Source: an uncultured Clostridia bacterium (GTDB taxonomy: Bacteria; Bacillota; Clostridia; TANB77; CAG-508). From it: a stretch of DNA of 64,000 nt. Every line of letters starts with the position of its first letter. The stretch's first letter is position 1. The notes beneath the pieces were generated by a model. The model saw only the letters and a list, made by a program, of their open reading frames with translations. It did not search any database and had not been told where the DNA came from. Positions 34,647-43,621 of this stretch are shown one piece after another. The stretch lies in the NCBI GenBank assembly GCA_944392605.1, contig CALXXE010000004.1, positions 1 to 64,000 of the forward strand, given 5' to 3'. Position numbers and translations under genes: made by a program.

Positions 34647-35599
34647 TGACATTAGATGAAATTTTAGAAGAAATAAAAAAAGCAGGAAGTATTGTTATAT
34701 TAACTCATGAAACACCAGATGGAGATGCGATTGGAAGTAGTTTAGGAATGTTACTTGCTTTAGAAAAATTAGGAAAAAATGCAGATTTAATTATGTCAAA
34801 ATATGCAAAGACTTTTAATTTTTTACCAAAGGTAGATGAAATAAAAGCTGAAAGTGATATTAAAGAGTATGATTTAGCAATAAGTTTGGATTGTGCTACC
34901 TTTAAAAGATTAGATAATAGAGAATATTTTGAAAATGCCAAGAAAACAATTGTAATAGATCATCATGGAAGTAATAATATGTATGGTGATATAAACTATG
35001 TAAATCCAGTAGCTCCAGCATGCTCAGAAATTTTACTTGCTATTCTTTCTTATTATGAGATAGAAATAGATGTAAAAATAGGAACATGTTTAATGACAGG
35101 AATTATAACAGATACAGGAGGATTACAATATCCTGCAACAACAGCTGATACTTTTGAATATGCAGCAGAGTTATTAAGAAAAGGTGTTGATATAGCAGAT
35201 ATATGTAAAAGAACTCTTCAAACAAAAACAAAGGCTAATTTTGAATTACAAAAAAGAGTAATGGATAGATTAGAACTTCTAGAAGATGGAAAAGTTGCAT
35301 TTTCTTATATTGACCAAAAAGATTTAGATGAAGTAAAGGCAGAAGAAGGAGACCATGAGGGATTAGTAAATATAGGGAGAAGTATTGAAGGAGTCGAAGT
35401 TTCTATATTTATTAGACAAAAAGATAATGAAGAAATTTATAAAGTTTCTATGCGTTCTGGAAGCTATGTTAATGTTTCAGATGTATGCTTAATGTTTAGT
35501 GGTGGAGGACACCCAAGAGCTGCAGGAGCGACAGTTCAAGGAAATGTAGAGCAAGTTAAAGAAAAACTTTTAAAAGAAGTAAGGAAATATTTAAAATAA
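34646..35599 (+). CDS. nrnA: DHH-family nanoRNase / pAp phosphatase NrnA
   Basis: Degrades short oligoribonucleotides and 3'-phosphoadenosine 5'-phosphate. Motif I THETPDGDAIGSSLG near residue 22, motif III with DHH as VIDHHGSNN near 105, and the DHHA1 nucleotide-binding loop FSGGGHPRAAGA near 285. 317 aa, normal. It is usually found in this rbfA-nrnA-truB order; here truB is separated by a pilin-like gene and a small regulator. Confidence 0.94.
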   Translation: MTLDEILEEIKKAGSIVILTHETPDGDAIGSSLGMLLALEKLGKNADLIMSKYAKTFNFLPKVDEIKAESDIKEYDLAISLDCATFKRLDNREYFENAKKTIVIDHHGSNNMYGDINYVNPVAPACSEILLAILSYYEIEIDVKIGTCLMTGIITDTGGLQYPATTADTFEYAAELLRKGVDIADICKRTLQTKTKANFELQKRVMDRLELLEDGKVAFSYIDQKDLDEVKAEEGDHEGLVNIGRSIEGVEVSIFIRQKDNEEIYKVSMRSGSYVNVSDVCLMFSGGGHPRAAGATVQGNVEQVKEKLLKEVRKYLK

Positions 35600-35605
35600 T
35601 TCGTG

Positions 35606-35650
35606 TTGGGGACGTTTCTTTTTGGACATTTTGTCTAATGAGGGACACAT
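35606..35650. repeat. REP-like element (GGGACGTTTC subfamily)
   Basis: TTGGGGACGTTTC ... GGACATTTTGTC ... GAGGGACACAT directly after nrnA. It shares the two ends (GGGACGTTTC and GGGACACAT) with 63390-63434, with a different middle. Confidence 0.75.
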
Positions 35651-35703
35651 TTTAAACACTATATTTTTATTTTAAAGTAGAAAAAATAATGATTATAAAA
35701 GAT

Positions 35704-35738
35704 AAAAAGCTAGATTAGAATACCTAACCTAGCTTTTT
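35704..35738. terminator. Bidirectional terminator
   Basis: A 10-bp outer stem AAAAAGCTAG/CTAGCTTTTT and an inner 4-bp TTAG/CTAA stem. It lies between nrnA and the convergent RHH gene. Confidence 0.85.
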
Positions 35739-35926
35739 TAAATTTCAACATCATCATATTTACTTAAATCCATTTCATCTAAAGAATTTTGTATGCAGCT
35801 AACTAATATATTATTAAAACTCATTTGTTCTTTTTTGGCTATCTTTCTTAAAGTGTTATTTATATCCTCTGGTAATCTAATAGATAATTTTACATTACTT
35901 TCCTTGTATTTAGTTATCTCAAACAT
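35738..35926 (-). CDS. Ribbon-helix-helix (Arc/CopG-like) DNA-binding protein
   Basis: 62 residues: an N-terminal beta strand VKLSIRLPEDINNTLRKIA followed by two helices (MSFNNILVSCIQNSL), the classic ribbon-helix-helix layout of antitoxins and plasmid or phage repressors. No toxin gene is next to it, so it is an orphan repressor. The ATG at 35926 has AAGGAGG at the right distance on the minus strand. A short acidic tail ends the protein. Confidence 0.78.
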   Translation of the reverse strand: MFEITKYKESNVKLSIRLPEDINNTLRKIAKKEQMSFNNILVSCIQNSLDEMDLSKYDDVEI

Positions 35927-36082
35927 TTTAATGCCTCCTTATAACTTATTTAATTTATTTTGTCATAAAAAGAATACAAAAATACCATACAAAAGTATTG
36001 TGCTTTTTATACGTTAGTGATATTATTATGTCGAAAATGTATAAAAAAATACAAAAATAAATTATTTTGAGGAGGAAAACAA

Positions 36083-37438
36083 ATGAAGAAAGTGAAACAA
36101 GAAGGAATTACGCTAATTGCTTTAGTAATAACTATTATAGTTTTATTAATTTTAGCAGGAGTATCAATTGCAATGTTGACAGGACAAAATGGAATATTAA
36201 CTCAAGCAAATAATGCAAAAATAGAACAATCACATGGATCTGTAAGAGAGGGAATTGCACTTGCTTATAATGAATATCAAATAGAAATAAATACAGCAAG
36301 TAATATAAAATTAGCAAGTACAGAGCAAGTTCAAATACAAGGAAAGGAAGAAAAAGCATTAGCATCATATTCATCATTCTTAGACTTTTTATCACAGAAA
36401 GGCTACGCAGATAGTTCAACAGGAATAATTAATGTAGAAGCTTTAACAGGAAGTAGACAGTCTTTAGGGAATGGCACGGGTTCAAGCGATGTTTATAAAA
36501 TTGAAGAGAACGGCGGTAATTATGAAGTTAATTATTATGATATAAATGAAACGCCACAACAAATTTGGAGTGTTAAAGGGAAAATAGAACTAGAAGCAGA
36601 TACAGGAAAAGAAGCACTAATATTAGTTTATGAAGTATCAGCAGGAGATACAATAGAATTGCCACATTATAGTGGATGGGAAGAAACAGATGATTCAGGA
36701 GATAATATTTGGCATGATTCAGTATATAATTTTGATGTGGACTGGGGAGATGGTGAAGTAACACAAGATGTAACAAATGACAATATTGATGGAAAAGCAG
36801 TGCACACATATACGACAGGTGGAACAAAAGAGGTTTCAATAACAGGTCAATATGATGTCTTGGAATTTTCATATGATGCTCAAGGAAAAGATAAATTAGT
36901 AAAAGTAGAACAGTGGGGAACAACAGGACTAAAATCAATATATCTAATAGATACAACTTTAAACGAGATAGTAACACCAACACAAGGAAGTTTTAAAGAA
37001 CTTTCAACTGTAAGATTTTCAGAAACACCTTTGAGAGAAATACCAGATAAATTGTTCTTGAATTGTGAAAATATAAAAAGTTTTGAGTTTTGCTTCGATG
37101 ATTGTAATAATTTAGAAACTGTTGGAGAATATGTATTTGCAAATTGTACAAATGCAACAGATTTTACTGCTACTTTCAGAAGATGTAATAATTTAACAAC
37201 ATTAGGAGATGGAATTTTCGAAGGATGTAATTTAGATAATGTACGAGAGTTTACGGAGTGTTTTCATAATTGTGGAAGTTTAGAGGGAAGTGCTCCAGAA
37301 TTGTGGTTAACAGGAACAAATTCAGAAGAGAATAATTATATTGCTTCACCAGATGGACATGCATGTTTCTATGGTTGTACAAGCTTAGAAAATTACGATG
37401 AAATTCCAGCATATTGGAAAGCTATGCCATATGGCTAA
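36083..37438 (+). CDS. Prepilin-like surface protein with PKD-like and leucine-rich segments
   Basis: 451 aa. The N-terminus KKVKQEGITLIALVITIIVL is a type IV prepilin signal: a basic leader, cleavage expected after Gly with Glu absent, and a long hydrophobic helix ending near residue 33. The rest is extracellular: a PKD-like region with DVDWGDGEVTQDV and HTYTTGG near 215-240, then BspA-like repeats (SLxxIxxxxF, e.g. KSFEFCFDDCNNLETVGEYV) rich in Cys. It probably forms or decorates a surface fibre; no pilus assembly genes are nearby. ATG 36083 follows GAGGAGG. Confidence 0.75.
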   Translation: MKKVKQEGITLIALVITIIVLLILAGVSIAMLTGQNGILTQANNAKIEQSHGSVREGIALAYNEYQIEINTASNIKLASTEQVQIQGKEEKALASYSSFLDFLSQKGYADSSTGIINVEALTGSRQSLGNGTGSSDVYKIEENGGNYEVNYYDINETPQQIWSVKGKIELEADTGKEALILVYEVSAGDTIELPHYSGWEETDDSGDNIWHDSVYNFDVDWGDGEVTQDVTNDNIDGKAVHTYTTGGTKEVSITGQYDVLEFSYDAQGKDKLVKVEQWGTTGLKSIYLIDTTLNEIVTPTQGSFKELSTVRFSETPLREIPDKLFLNCENIKSFEFCFDDCNNLETVGEYVFANCTNATDFTATFRRCNNLTTLGDGIFEGCNLDNVREFTECFHNCGSLEGSAPELWLTGTNSEENNYIASPDGHACFYGCTSLENYDEIPAYWKAMPYG

Positions 37439-37441
37439 AAG

Positions 37442-37478
37442 AAAAACATTTCTAAGATTATTCTTAGAAATGTTTTTT
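37442..37478 (+). terminator. Intrinsic terminator
   Basis: A 16-bp perfect stem (37442-37457 with 37462-37477) with a 4-nt loop and a T run. Confidence 0.92.
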
Positions 37479-37549
37479 ATAATTCTCTTTTTGATTTTCA
37501 TGTTTATTTGTGCTAAAATAGTATCTATAAAATATTTAGGAGATATATT

Positions 37550-38410
37550 ATGGATGGAATAATAGTAGTAAATAAACCCAAAGGATGTACATCACATGAT
37601 GTGGTAAATAAAGTTAAGTGGATTGTAAAGGAAAAAGTAGGCCATACAGGGACTTTAGACCCTCTAGCAACAGGAGTATTGCCACTTTTAATTGGTAAAG
37701 GAACTTTGTGTTCAAAGTATTTAATAAATCATGATAAAGAATATCAAGTATCATTAAAATTAGGAATAGCTACAGATACAATGGATGCAGAAGGAAAGGT
37801 ATTGGAAGAAAAAGAAGTAGATAGTAGTATTCTAGAAAAATCTAATGTAGAAAAAATACTTAGTAGTTTTATAGGAAGACAAGAACAAAAACCACCAATG
37901 TATTCAGCAATAAAAGTTAAGGGTAAAAAATTATATGAATATGCCAGAAGAGGAGAAAAAGTAGAAGTTCCTAAAAGAGAAATAGAAATATATAATATGG
38001 AATTAGTAGGAATAAATAAGTTGAATAAAGAAATAGAATTTAAAGTAAGTTGTTCAAAAGGAACGTATATAAGAAGTTTGTGCACAGATATTGCAAAAGC
38101 TTTAGGAACAATTGGATATATGTCAGGATTAGAAAGATTGAAAGTGGGAGAATTTACACTAAAGAATTCAATTGTTGTAAACGATAGTACAGATAGAGAA
38201 GTTATAGAAAAAAACATAATAACTGTTGAAGAATTATTTAAAGATAAAGGAAAAATAGAATTAGATTCTAAAAAATTGCTATTATTTTTGAATGGTGTTA
38301 AATTAAGTTATGAAAATATAGATGGAGTTTATAGAATTTATAATTTAGGAAAATTTATAGGCCTAGGAGTAGTAAAAAATAAATTCTTAAAAAGAGATAT
38401 AGTTTTATAG
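37550..38410 (+). CDS. truB: tRNA pseudouridine(55) synthase
   Basis: Makes pseudouridine 55 in the T loop of tRNA. The catalytic Asp lies in VGHTGTLDPLATGVLPLLIG near residue 40; NKPKGCTSHDVVNKVK opens the protein and CSKGTYIRSLCTDIAKALG is near 170. 286 aa, with a short C-terminal PUA-like end. ATG 37550 follows TTAGGAG. Confidence 0.95.
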   Translation: MDGIIVVNKPKGCTSHDVVNKVKWIVKEKVGHTGTLDPLATGVLPLLIGKGTLCSKYLINHDKEYQVSLKLGIATDTMDAEGKVLEEKEVDSSILEKSNVEKILSSFIGRQEQKPPMYSAIKVKGKKLYEYARRGEKVEVPKREIEIYNMELVGINKLNKEIEFKVSCSKGTYIRSLCTDIAKALGTIGYMSGLERLKVGEFTLKNSIVVNDSTDREVIEKNIITVEELFKDKGKIELDSKKLLLFLNGVKLSYENIDGVYRIYNLGKFIGLGVVKNKFLKRDIVL

Positions 38411-38419
38411 TTATATATT

Positions 38420-38467
38420 AAAAATCACTCACATATATTTAAATAAAATATTTAAGGAGTGATTTTT
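38420..38467 (+). terminator. Hairpin after truB that also buries the next ribosome site
   Basis: An 11-bp stem (38420-38430 with 38457-38467) is followed by T's and has an A/T-rich inner part. The 3' arm contains AAGGAG, the only SD for the TTG start at 38469, so termination of truB and translation of the next gene are mutually linked. Confidence 0.7.
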
Positions 38468-38468
38468 T

Positions 38469-39320
38469 TTGTATTATATTCAAGAAACTGACAAGCCTGT
38501 TTTAATAGCAAGAATATTTAATCTAATAGAGATAATTGATGATAAAATAATATTACCTATAAGTTGCGGAGAATCTATCGATAATAAAAGAGTGGTTATA
38601 CTAGTAAAAAGAATAAAAAAGATTTTAGACAAAACAAGATGTAAATCTGTAGTTTTGAGTAAGTATCTAAAAGAACAAGTAAACTTTGTAAATAATTTGG
38701 AAGATTATTCAATAAATATAGTAGATGGGAAATGGTTGTTTTCTATTTTATCAAATAAAGTATTAGATTATATTATAGAAAAGGAAAATCTAAAAAAAGA
38801 AGAAATAAATGTTAGTATTTTGGTAAATAAAAACGATAGTGATTATATAATTGATAACATAAAAAACATTATAAAGACATATAAAAGTGTTAATATAGTA
38901 ACAACTAATGCTGGAAAATTCAGAAAGTTAGAGAAAGATATATTAGAAAAAGAAGGAACAATGATAACCATAACGAATAATAAGAAAAAAAGTCTAATGA
39001 GATCAAAAATAATTTTAAACGTAGATTTTTCAACTGGAGAGATAAATAAATATAGTATTCCAGATGAAGCAATAGTTGTTAATTTATGTGGGAATGTTGA
39101 TATCAATAAAAAAAGATTTAATGGAATAAATATAAATGATTATGAAATATCTTTTGAAAATTTTGAAGAATTTGACTATGATAAAAATAAATTATATTTT
39201 CAAAAAGATATATATGAATCTTTACTCTATAAAAAACAACCATATGAATTTATAGAAAGGAAGATAAATAGAGATAAGGTAAAGATAAAAAAAATAATAG
39301 GAAAAAGAACATCTTTCTAA
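38469..39320 (+). CDS. Hypothetical protein, possibly Rossmann-like (283 aa)
   Basis: Not recognised. It is soluble and Lys/Ile/Asn-rich. Residues 112-190 (INVSILVNKNDSDYIIDNI, VNIVTTNAGKFRKLEKDI, KSLMRSKIILNVDF) alternate strands and helices like a nucleotide-binding fold, and IPDEAIVVNLCGN follows. A truB-adjacent protein of this kind is seen in several Clostridia, but I know of no function. The start is TTG 38469, directly after the T run of the terminator-like hairpin; the next in-frame start is too far in. Confidence 0.6.
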   Translation: MYYIQETDKPVLIARIFNLIEIIDDKIILPISCGESIDNKRVVILVKRIKKILDKTRCKSVVLSKYLKEQVNFVNNLEDYSINIVDGKWLFSILSNKVLDYIIEKENLKKEEINVSILVNKNDSDYIIDNIKNIIKTYKSVNIVTTNAGKFRKLEKDILEKEGTMITITNNKKKSLMRSKIILNVDFSTGEINKYSIPDEAIVVNLCGNVDINKKRFNGININDYEISFENFEEFDYDKNKLYFQKDIYESLLYKKQPYEFIERKINRDKVKIKKIIGKRTSF

Positions 39321-39413
39321 TTTCTTAAAATTTTATAAAAAGCTTTTCTTTTTTTCTAAAATATAATATAATGTATTTGTCGAAATTTTTAAAGTTGGCA
39401 AGGAGGTAAGAAA

Positions 39414-42029
39414 ATGCCAGATAGTAGTAATAGAAGAAGTAGTCAAGATAGAAAAAGGCCTTCTAGTGCTAAGAACAGAAGAAGACCAACAGCGAAGAAA
39501 AAAACAGATATATCAAAAACAAATAGTGAAACAAAAAATAATGTAAAGAAAAAGAAAAACGGAAAAAAAGGAATGAATCCTAAACTAAAAAAAGCACTAA
39601 AAATAGCAATTATATTATTTTTACTATTATGTGTAATTGGTGCAGGAATAGTAGCAGGAATATTCTTTGGATTATTTGGAGACGATTTTGAAATATCAAA
39701 AGAAGAACTTGAAATAGCAGCTTCAAACTCTGTCATAGTAGATGCAAATGGAGAGGTAATCGCAAATCTTAGTGGAGATGAAAAAAGAAAAATTATATCA
39801 TTAGAAGAAATGTCTGGGTATTTACCAAAGGCATATGTATCAATAGAGGATGAAAGATTTTATTCACATCATGGAGTTGACTGGAAAAGAACAGCAGGAG
39901 CTGTATTTAATACGATATTCAGAGGAAGCTCAAGTTATGGTGGAAGTACTATAACTCAACAGCTTGTTAAAAACATAACTAAAGATGATGAATCTAGTGG
40001 TCTTGCAGGTATATATAGAAAAATAAGAGAATGGGCAAAAGCGTATCAAGTAGAAAGAATGATATCTAAAGACCAAATTTTAGAGTTGTATCTGAACATC
40101 TTATATGTCGGTGGAGAAGGAAACCTTCACGGAGTAGAATTGGGTGCAGAATATTACTTTAATAAGAGTGCAAAAGATTTGACATTAGCAGAAAGTGCAT
40201 TTATGGCAGGAATAAATAATTCACCATCAGCATATAATCCATTTGATGAGTCTACAGATAATACAGAGAAAATAAAGAATAAAACAAAGACAGTATTAGC
40301 TAAAATGTTAGAGTTAGGAAATATAGATCAAGGAGAATATGATACAGCGGTAGCAGAAGTGGATAATGGATTGAATTTTTCAAAAGGAGATGTATCAACA
40401 TCATCAAACTACTCTTACCATACTGATGCAGTACTAGAACAAGTAATTAATCAAGTAATGGAAGAAAGAGGAGTTTCAAGACAAATAGCAGAAAACTATG
40501 TATATAGTAGTGGACTTACAATATACTCAACAGTTGATAAAGATATTCAAGCAAGAGTAGAAGAAGAATATCAAAAAGATAAATATATTAAGAGCGGAAG
40601 AGACAAAGATGAAGAAGGAAACTTAATTAATGATCATACACAATCAGGAATGGCAATTATAGATTATAAAACAGGAAATGTAGTTGCAGTAGCAGGTGGA
40701 CTTGGAGAAAAAGAAGCTTCAGGATGGAACAGAGCAACTCAGATGAAGAAACAAACAGGGTCTTCTATAAAAATGATAGCAGATATAGTACCAGGATTGG
40801 AAGAAGGAATTATAACACCATCAACACGTTACATGGATGAAAAGACAGATTTTGGTTCAAATTACATACCAAAAAATGAAGACAAATATGACAATGTAGA
40901 TATGGATGTAAGAACTGTTATAAAGAAATCTAAAAATATACCATCAGTAAAAATAATGAAAGAATTAACTCCAAAAAAATCGATAGAATATCTACAAAAA
41001 ATGGGATTAGAATCAATAGATGAAGAAGAAGATCAAGTACTTGCTTTAGGAATAGGTGGTATGACACATGGTGCTAGTCCATTAGAAATGGCAGCAGCAT
41101 ATGGAACAATAGCAAATGATGGTGTGTATATAACGCCAACATTCTATACGAAAGTAGTTGATAAAGATGGAAATACAGTATTAACACCAAATCAAGAAGA
41201 AACGAGAGTATTTTCAGAGCAAACTGCATATCTAGCAAAACAAATAGGAATGGAGCCTACAAAAAGTGGAGGAACAGCTACATATTGTGCAATAAGTGGA
41301 ATGGATGTTGTAGCAAAAACAGGAACAACTGATAATAGTAATGATAGATGGCTTTGTGGATTTACGCCATATTATTCAGCAGCGACATGGTTTGGATATG
41401 ATAGCAATGAGGAAGTAAGAGGATTTAGCCAAAACCCAGCAGGACAAATTTGGGATGCAATTATGACTGATATACATTCAGATTTAGAAGATGCGACTTT
41501 TGAAAGACCAAATGGAATAGTAGAAGAAACTGTATGTAGAACAACAGGATGTTTAGCTACAACAGGATGTACAGATACCTATACAGAAATATTTACTTCA
41601 AATCATTTACCAGAAAAATGTCAAGGACATGGAAGCCAGAGCATATGTTCTGAATCAGGAAAGGTAGCAACAGAATATTGTTCTGAGTATTGTGAAGTAA
41701 CAACAAATTATTATGGAGCAGTATTACCAAAAGAACAATTAAAATTATGGACACCTGTTGATAGGAAAGTAACAGATGATGCTGGTAGAATTTATGAAAC
41801 ATGTGATATTCACACAAGTCCAAAAGTAGTTGAACCAGAAGAACCAGAAACACCAGTTAATAATACTATAACAAGACCAATAGACCCAGAAGAAAATACT
41901 TCGGGAGGAGGAAACACAAATACTGGTTCAGGAGGTAATACTTCAGGAGGAGATTCTGGAGACCCAGAAGAACCAGAGACACCGGGCGGAAATAATACTT
42001 CAGGAGGAACAACTAGAGGTATTGAATAA
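39414..42029 (+). CDS. Class A penicillin-binding protein, PBP1A type
   Basis: Bifunctional peptidoglycan synthase, 871 aa. The Lys/Arg-rich cytoplasmic N-terminus and a single membrane helix (residues 63-85) precede the GT51 glycosyltransferase, with its catalytic Glu in SIEDERFYSHHGVDW near 143. The transpeptidase has SSIK (active Ser) near 455, SKN near 505 and KTG near 640. The tail has nine or so Cys between residues 705 and 770 (CRTTGCLATTGC, CSEYCEV), followed by a Pro/Glu then Gly/Ser/Thr-rich end. ATG 39414 follows AAGGAGG. Confidence 0.94.
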   Translation: MPDSSNRRSSQDRKRPSSAKNRRRPTAKKKTDISKTNSETKNNVKKKKNGKKGMNPKLKKALKIAIILFLLLCVIGAGIVAGIFFGLFGDDFEISKEELEIAASNSVIVDANGEVIANLSGDEKRKIISLEEMSGYLPKAYVSIEDERFYSHHGVDWKRTAGAVFNTIFRGSSSYGGSTITQQLVKNITKDDESSGLAGIYRKIREWAKAYQVERMISKDQILELYLNILYVGGEGNLHGVELGAEYYFNKSAKDLTLAESAFMAGINNSPSAYNPFDESTDNTEKIKNKTKTVLAKMLELGNIDQGEYDTAVAEVDNGLNFSKGDVSTSSNYSYHTDAVLEQVINQVMEERGVSRQIAENYVYSSGLTIYSTVDKDIQARVEEEYQKDKYIKSGRDKDEEGNLINDHTQSGMAIIDYKTGNVVAVAGGLGEKEASGWNRATQMKKQTGSSIKMIADIVPGLEEGIITPSTRYMDEKTDFGSNYIPKNEDKYDNVDMDVRTVIKKSKNIPSVKIMKELTPKKSIEYLQKMGLESIDEEEDQVLALGIGGMTHGASPLEMAAAYGTIANDGVYITPTFYTKVVDKDGNTVLTPNQEETRVFSEQTAYLAKQIGMEPTKSGGTATYCAISGMDVVAKTGTTDNSNDRWLCGFTPYYSAATWFGYDSNEEVRGFSQNPAGQIWDAIMTDIHSDLEDATFERPNGIVEETVCRTTGCLATTGCTDTYTEIFTSNHLPEKCQGHGSQSICSESGKVATEYCSEYCEVTTNYYGAVLPKEQLKLWTPVDRKVTDDAGRIYETCDIHTSPKVVEPEEPETPVNNTITRPIDPEENTSGGGNTNTGSGGNTSGGDSGDPEEPETPGGNNTSGGTTRGIE

Positions 42030-42045
42030 TAAAATAAAGAATCTT

Positions 42046-42076
42046 ATAAAATACCAAGTTATCTTGGTATTTTATA
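42046..42076 (+). terminator. Hairpin between PBP1A gene and cysS
   Basis: A 13-bp stem (42046-42058 with 42063-42075) with a 4-nt loop and only a short T run, so it is likely a partial terminator. Confidence 0.75.
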
Positions 42077-42094
42077 GGAAGTAAAGGAGAAATT

Positions 42095-43480
42095 ATGGAT
42101 ATATTTTTTTATAATACATTAACAAGAAAAAAAGAACTTTTTAAACCAATAGATGAAAAAGAAGTTAGAATATATTCATGTGGTCCAACTGTATATAAAG
42201 ATGCTACTATAGGAAATATGAGAACAAATATATTTCAAGATGTTCTAAGGAGAGTATTGTGCTATAATGGTTATAAATTAAAACATGCAATGAACATTAC
42301 AGATGTAGGACATTTAGTTTCAGATGGAGATGAAGGAGAAGACAAGATGATAAAATCAGCAAGAGAAGAACATAAATCTCCTGAAGAAATAGCCAAACAT
42401 TATACCAAATTATTCTTTGATGATTTAAAAGCATTAAATATAGAAACACCTGAAATTGTATGTAAAGCAACAGACCACATAAAAGAAATGCTTGCATATG
42501 TTGAAACTTTAGTAGAAAAAGGATATGCTTATGAGACTTCTACTGCAATATATTTTGATGTATCGAAATTAGATAAATATCCAGTTTTATCTAATTTAAA
42601 TGTAGAAGACCAAAAAGCAGGAGCAAGAGTTGAAGTTGACCCTGAAAAGAAAAATCCTTATGACTTTGCTCTTTGGATAAAAGCACCAGAAAATCATTTG
42701 ATGAAATGGGATAGTCCATGGGGACCAAGTTATCCAGGATGGCATATTGAATGTTCAGCAATGGGACAAAAATATTTAGGAGAGCAATTTGATATACATA
42801 CAGGTGGAATAGATTTAATACCTACACATCATGAAAACGAAATAGCACAAAGTAAAGGCTATTGTGGAAAAGTACTAGCAAACTATTGGCTTCATGGAGA
42901 ATACCTATTAATAGATGGTGGAAAGATGTCAAAAAGTTTAGGAAATGTATATTTATTAAAAGACATAATTGATAGAGGATATAATCCTTTAACTTATAAA
43001 TTATTTAGTTATTCTTCACATTATAGAAATAAACTAAACTTTACGTGGGAAGGTATGGATGCAGCAGAAAAATCTCTTGAAAGATTGAAAAATGGTTATA
43101 AACTTCATTTAAGAGGAACAGATGAAGTGAAAGATGAAATTGTAAACCAATATGAAGAAAGATTCCATAAAGCGATTAATGATGATTTAAATATGCCATT
43201 AGCAATGGGTGTAGTTTGGGAAGTTGTACGTAATGAGAAAAAATCTCCTAAACTTGCAAATCTTTTACTTGATTTTGATAAAGTTCTAGGTCTTAAAATA
43301 GATGAAGAAGATAAAAAGCAAGAAAATATACCAGAAGAAATATTAAATTTAGTAAGAGAAAGAAAAGTTGCAAGAGAAAATAAAAATTGGGAGGAATCTG
43401 ATAGACTAAGAGATTTAATAAATAGTAAAGGTTATAATGTTAAAGATACCAAAGATGGAATGGAAATAACTGAAAAATAG
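42095..43480 (+). CDS. cysS: Cysteinyl-tRNA synthetase
   Basis: Class I synthetase. The HIGH motif appears as TIGN in YKDATIGNMRTN near residue 35. Zinc ligands include Cys 29 (YSCGPTVY) and the later C-H-E (HIECSAMG, THHENEIAQ). KMSKS is in GGKMSKSLGN near 268. 461 aa, normal. ATG 42095 follows AAAGGAG. No T-box leader is visible upstream. Confidence 0.96.
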   Translation: MDIFFYNTLTRKKELFKPIDEKEVRIYSCGPTVYKDATIGNMRTNIFQDVLRRVLCYNGYKLKHAMNITDVGHLVSDGDEGEDKMIKSAREEHKSPEEIAKHYTKLFFDDLKALNIETPEIVCKATDHIKEMLAYVETLVEKGYAYETSTAIYFDVSKLDKYPVLSNLNVEDQKAGARVEVDPEKKNPYDFALWIKAPENHLMKWDSPWGPSYPGWHIECSAMGQKYLGEQFDIHTGGIDLIPTHHENEIAQSKGYCGKVLANYWLHGEYLLIDGGKMSKSLGNVYLLKDIIDRGYNPLTYKLFSYSSHYRNKLNFTWEGMDAAEKSLERLKNGYKLHLRGTDEVKDEIVNQYEERFHKAINDDLNMPLAMGVVWEVVRNEKKSPKLANLLLDFDKVLGLKIDEEDKKQENIPEEILNLVRERKVARENKNWEESDRLRDLINSKGYNVKDTKDGMEITEK

Positions 43481-43507
43481 ATAGAAGTTTTTGCTTCTAT
43501 CTTTTTT
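43480..43507 (+). terminator. Intrinsic terminator after cysS
   Basis: An 8-bp stem GATAGAAG/CTTCTATC with a 6-nt loop and a T run. It overlaps the last base of cysS. Confidence 0.9.
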
Positions 43508-43553
43508 CAATAAAATTTTTACTTTCAATTTCATATTCTTATCGTTTACGGTA

Positions 43554-43582
43554 TTGTATTTTAAAAAATAATGTAATATAAT
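43554..43582 (+). promoter_or_regulatory. galE promoter
   Basis: TTGTAT (43554-43559), 17 bp, TATAAT (43577-43582), 39 bp ahead of the galE start. Confidence 0.75.
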
Positions 43583-43621
43583 CTAAAAAGTAAAAAGGGG
43601 TGTATAAAAGGAGGAATTTAA

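Noticed and set aside
42077-42094. T-box leaders before cysS and argS
   Set aside because: The leaders are too short and have no specifier or antiterminator structure; ordinary promoters and hairpins explain the gaps.
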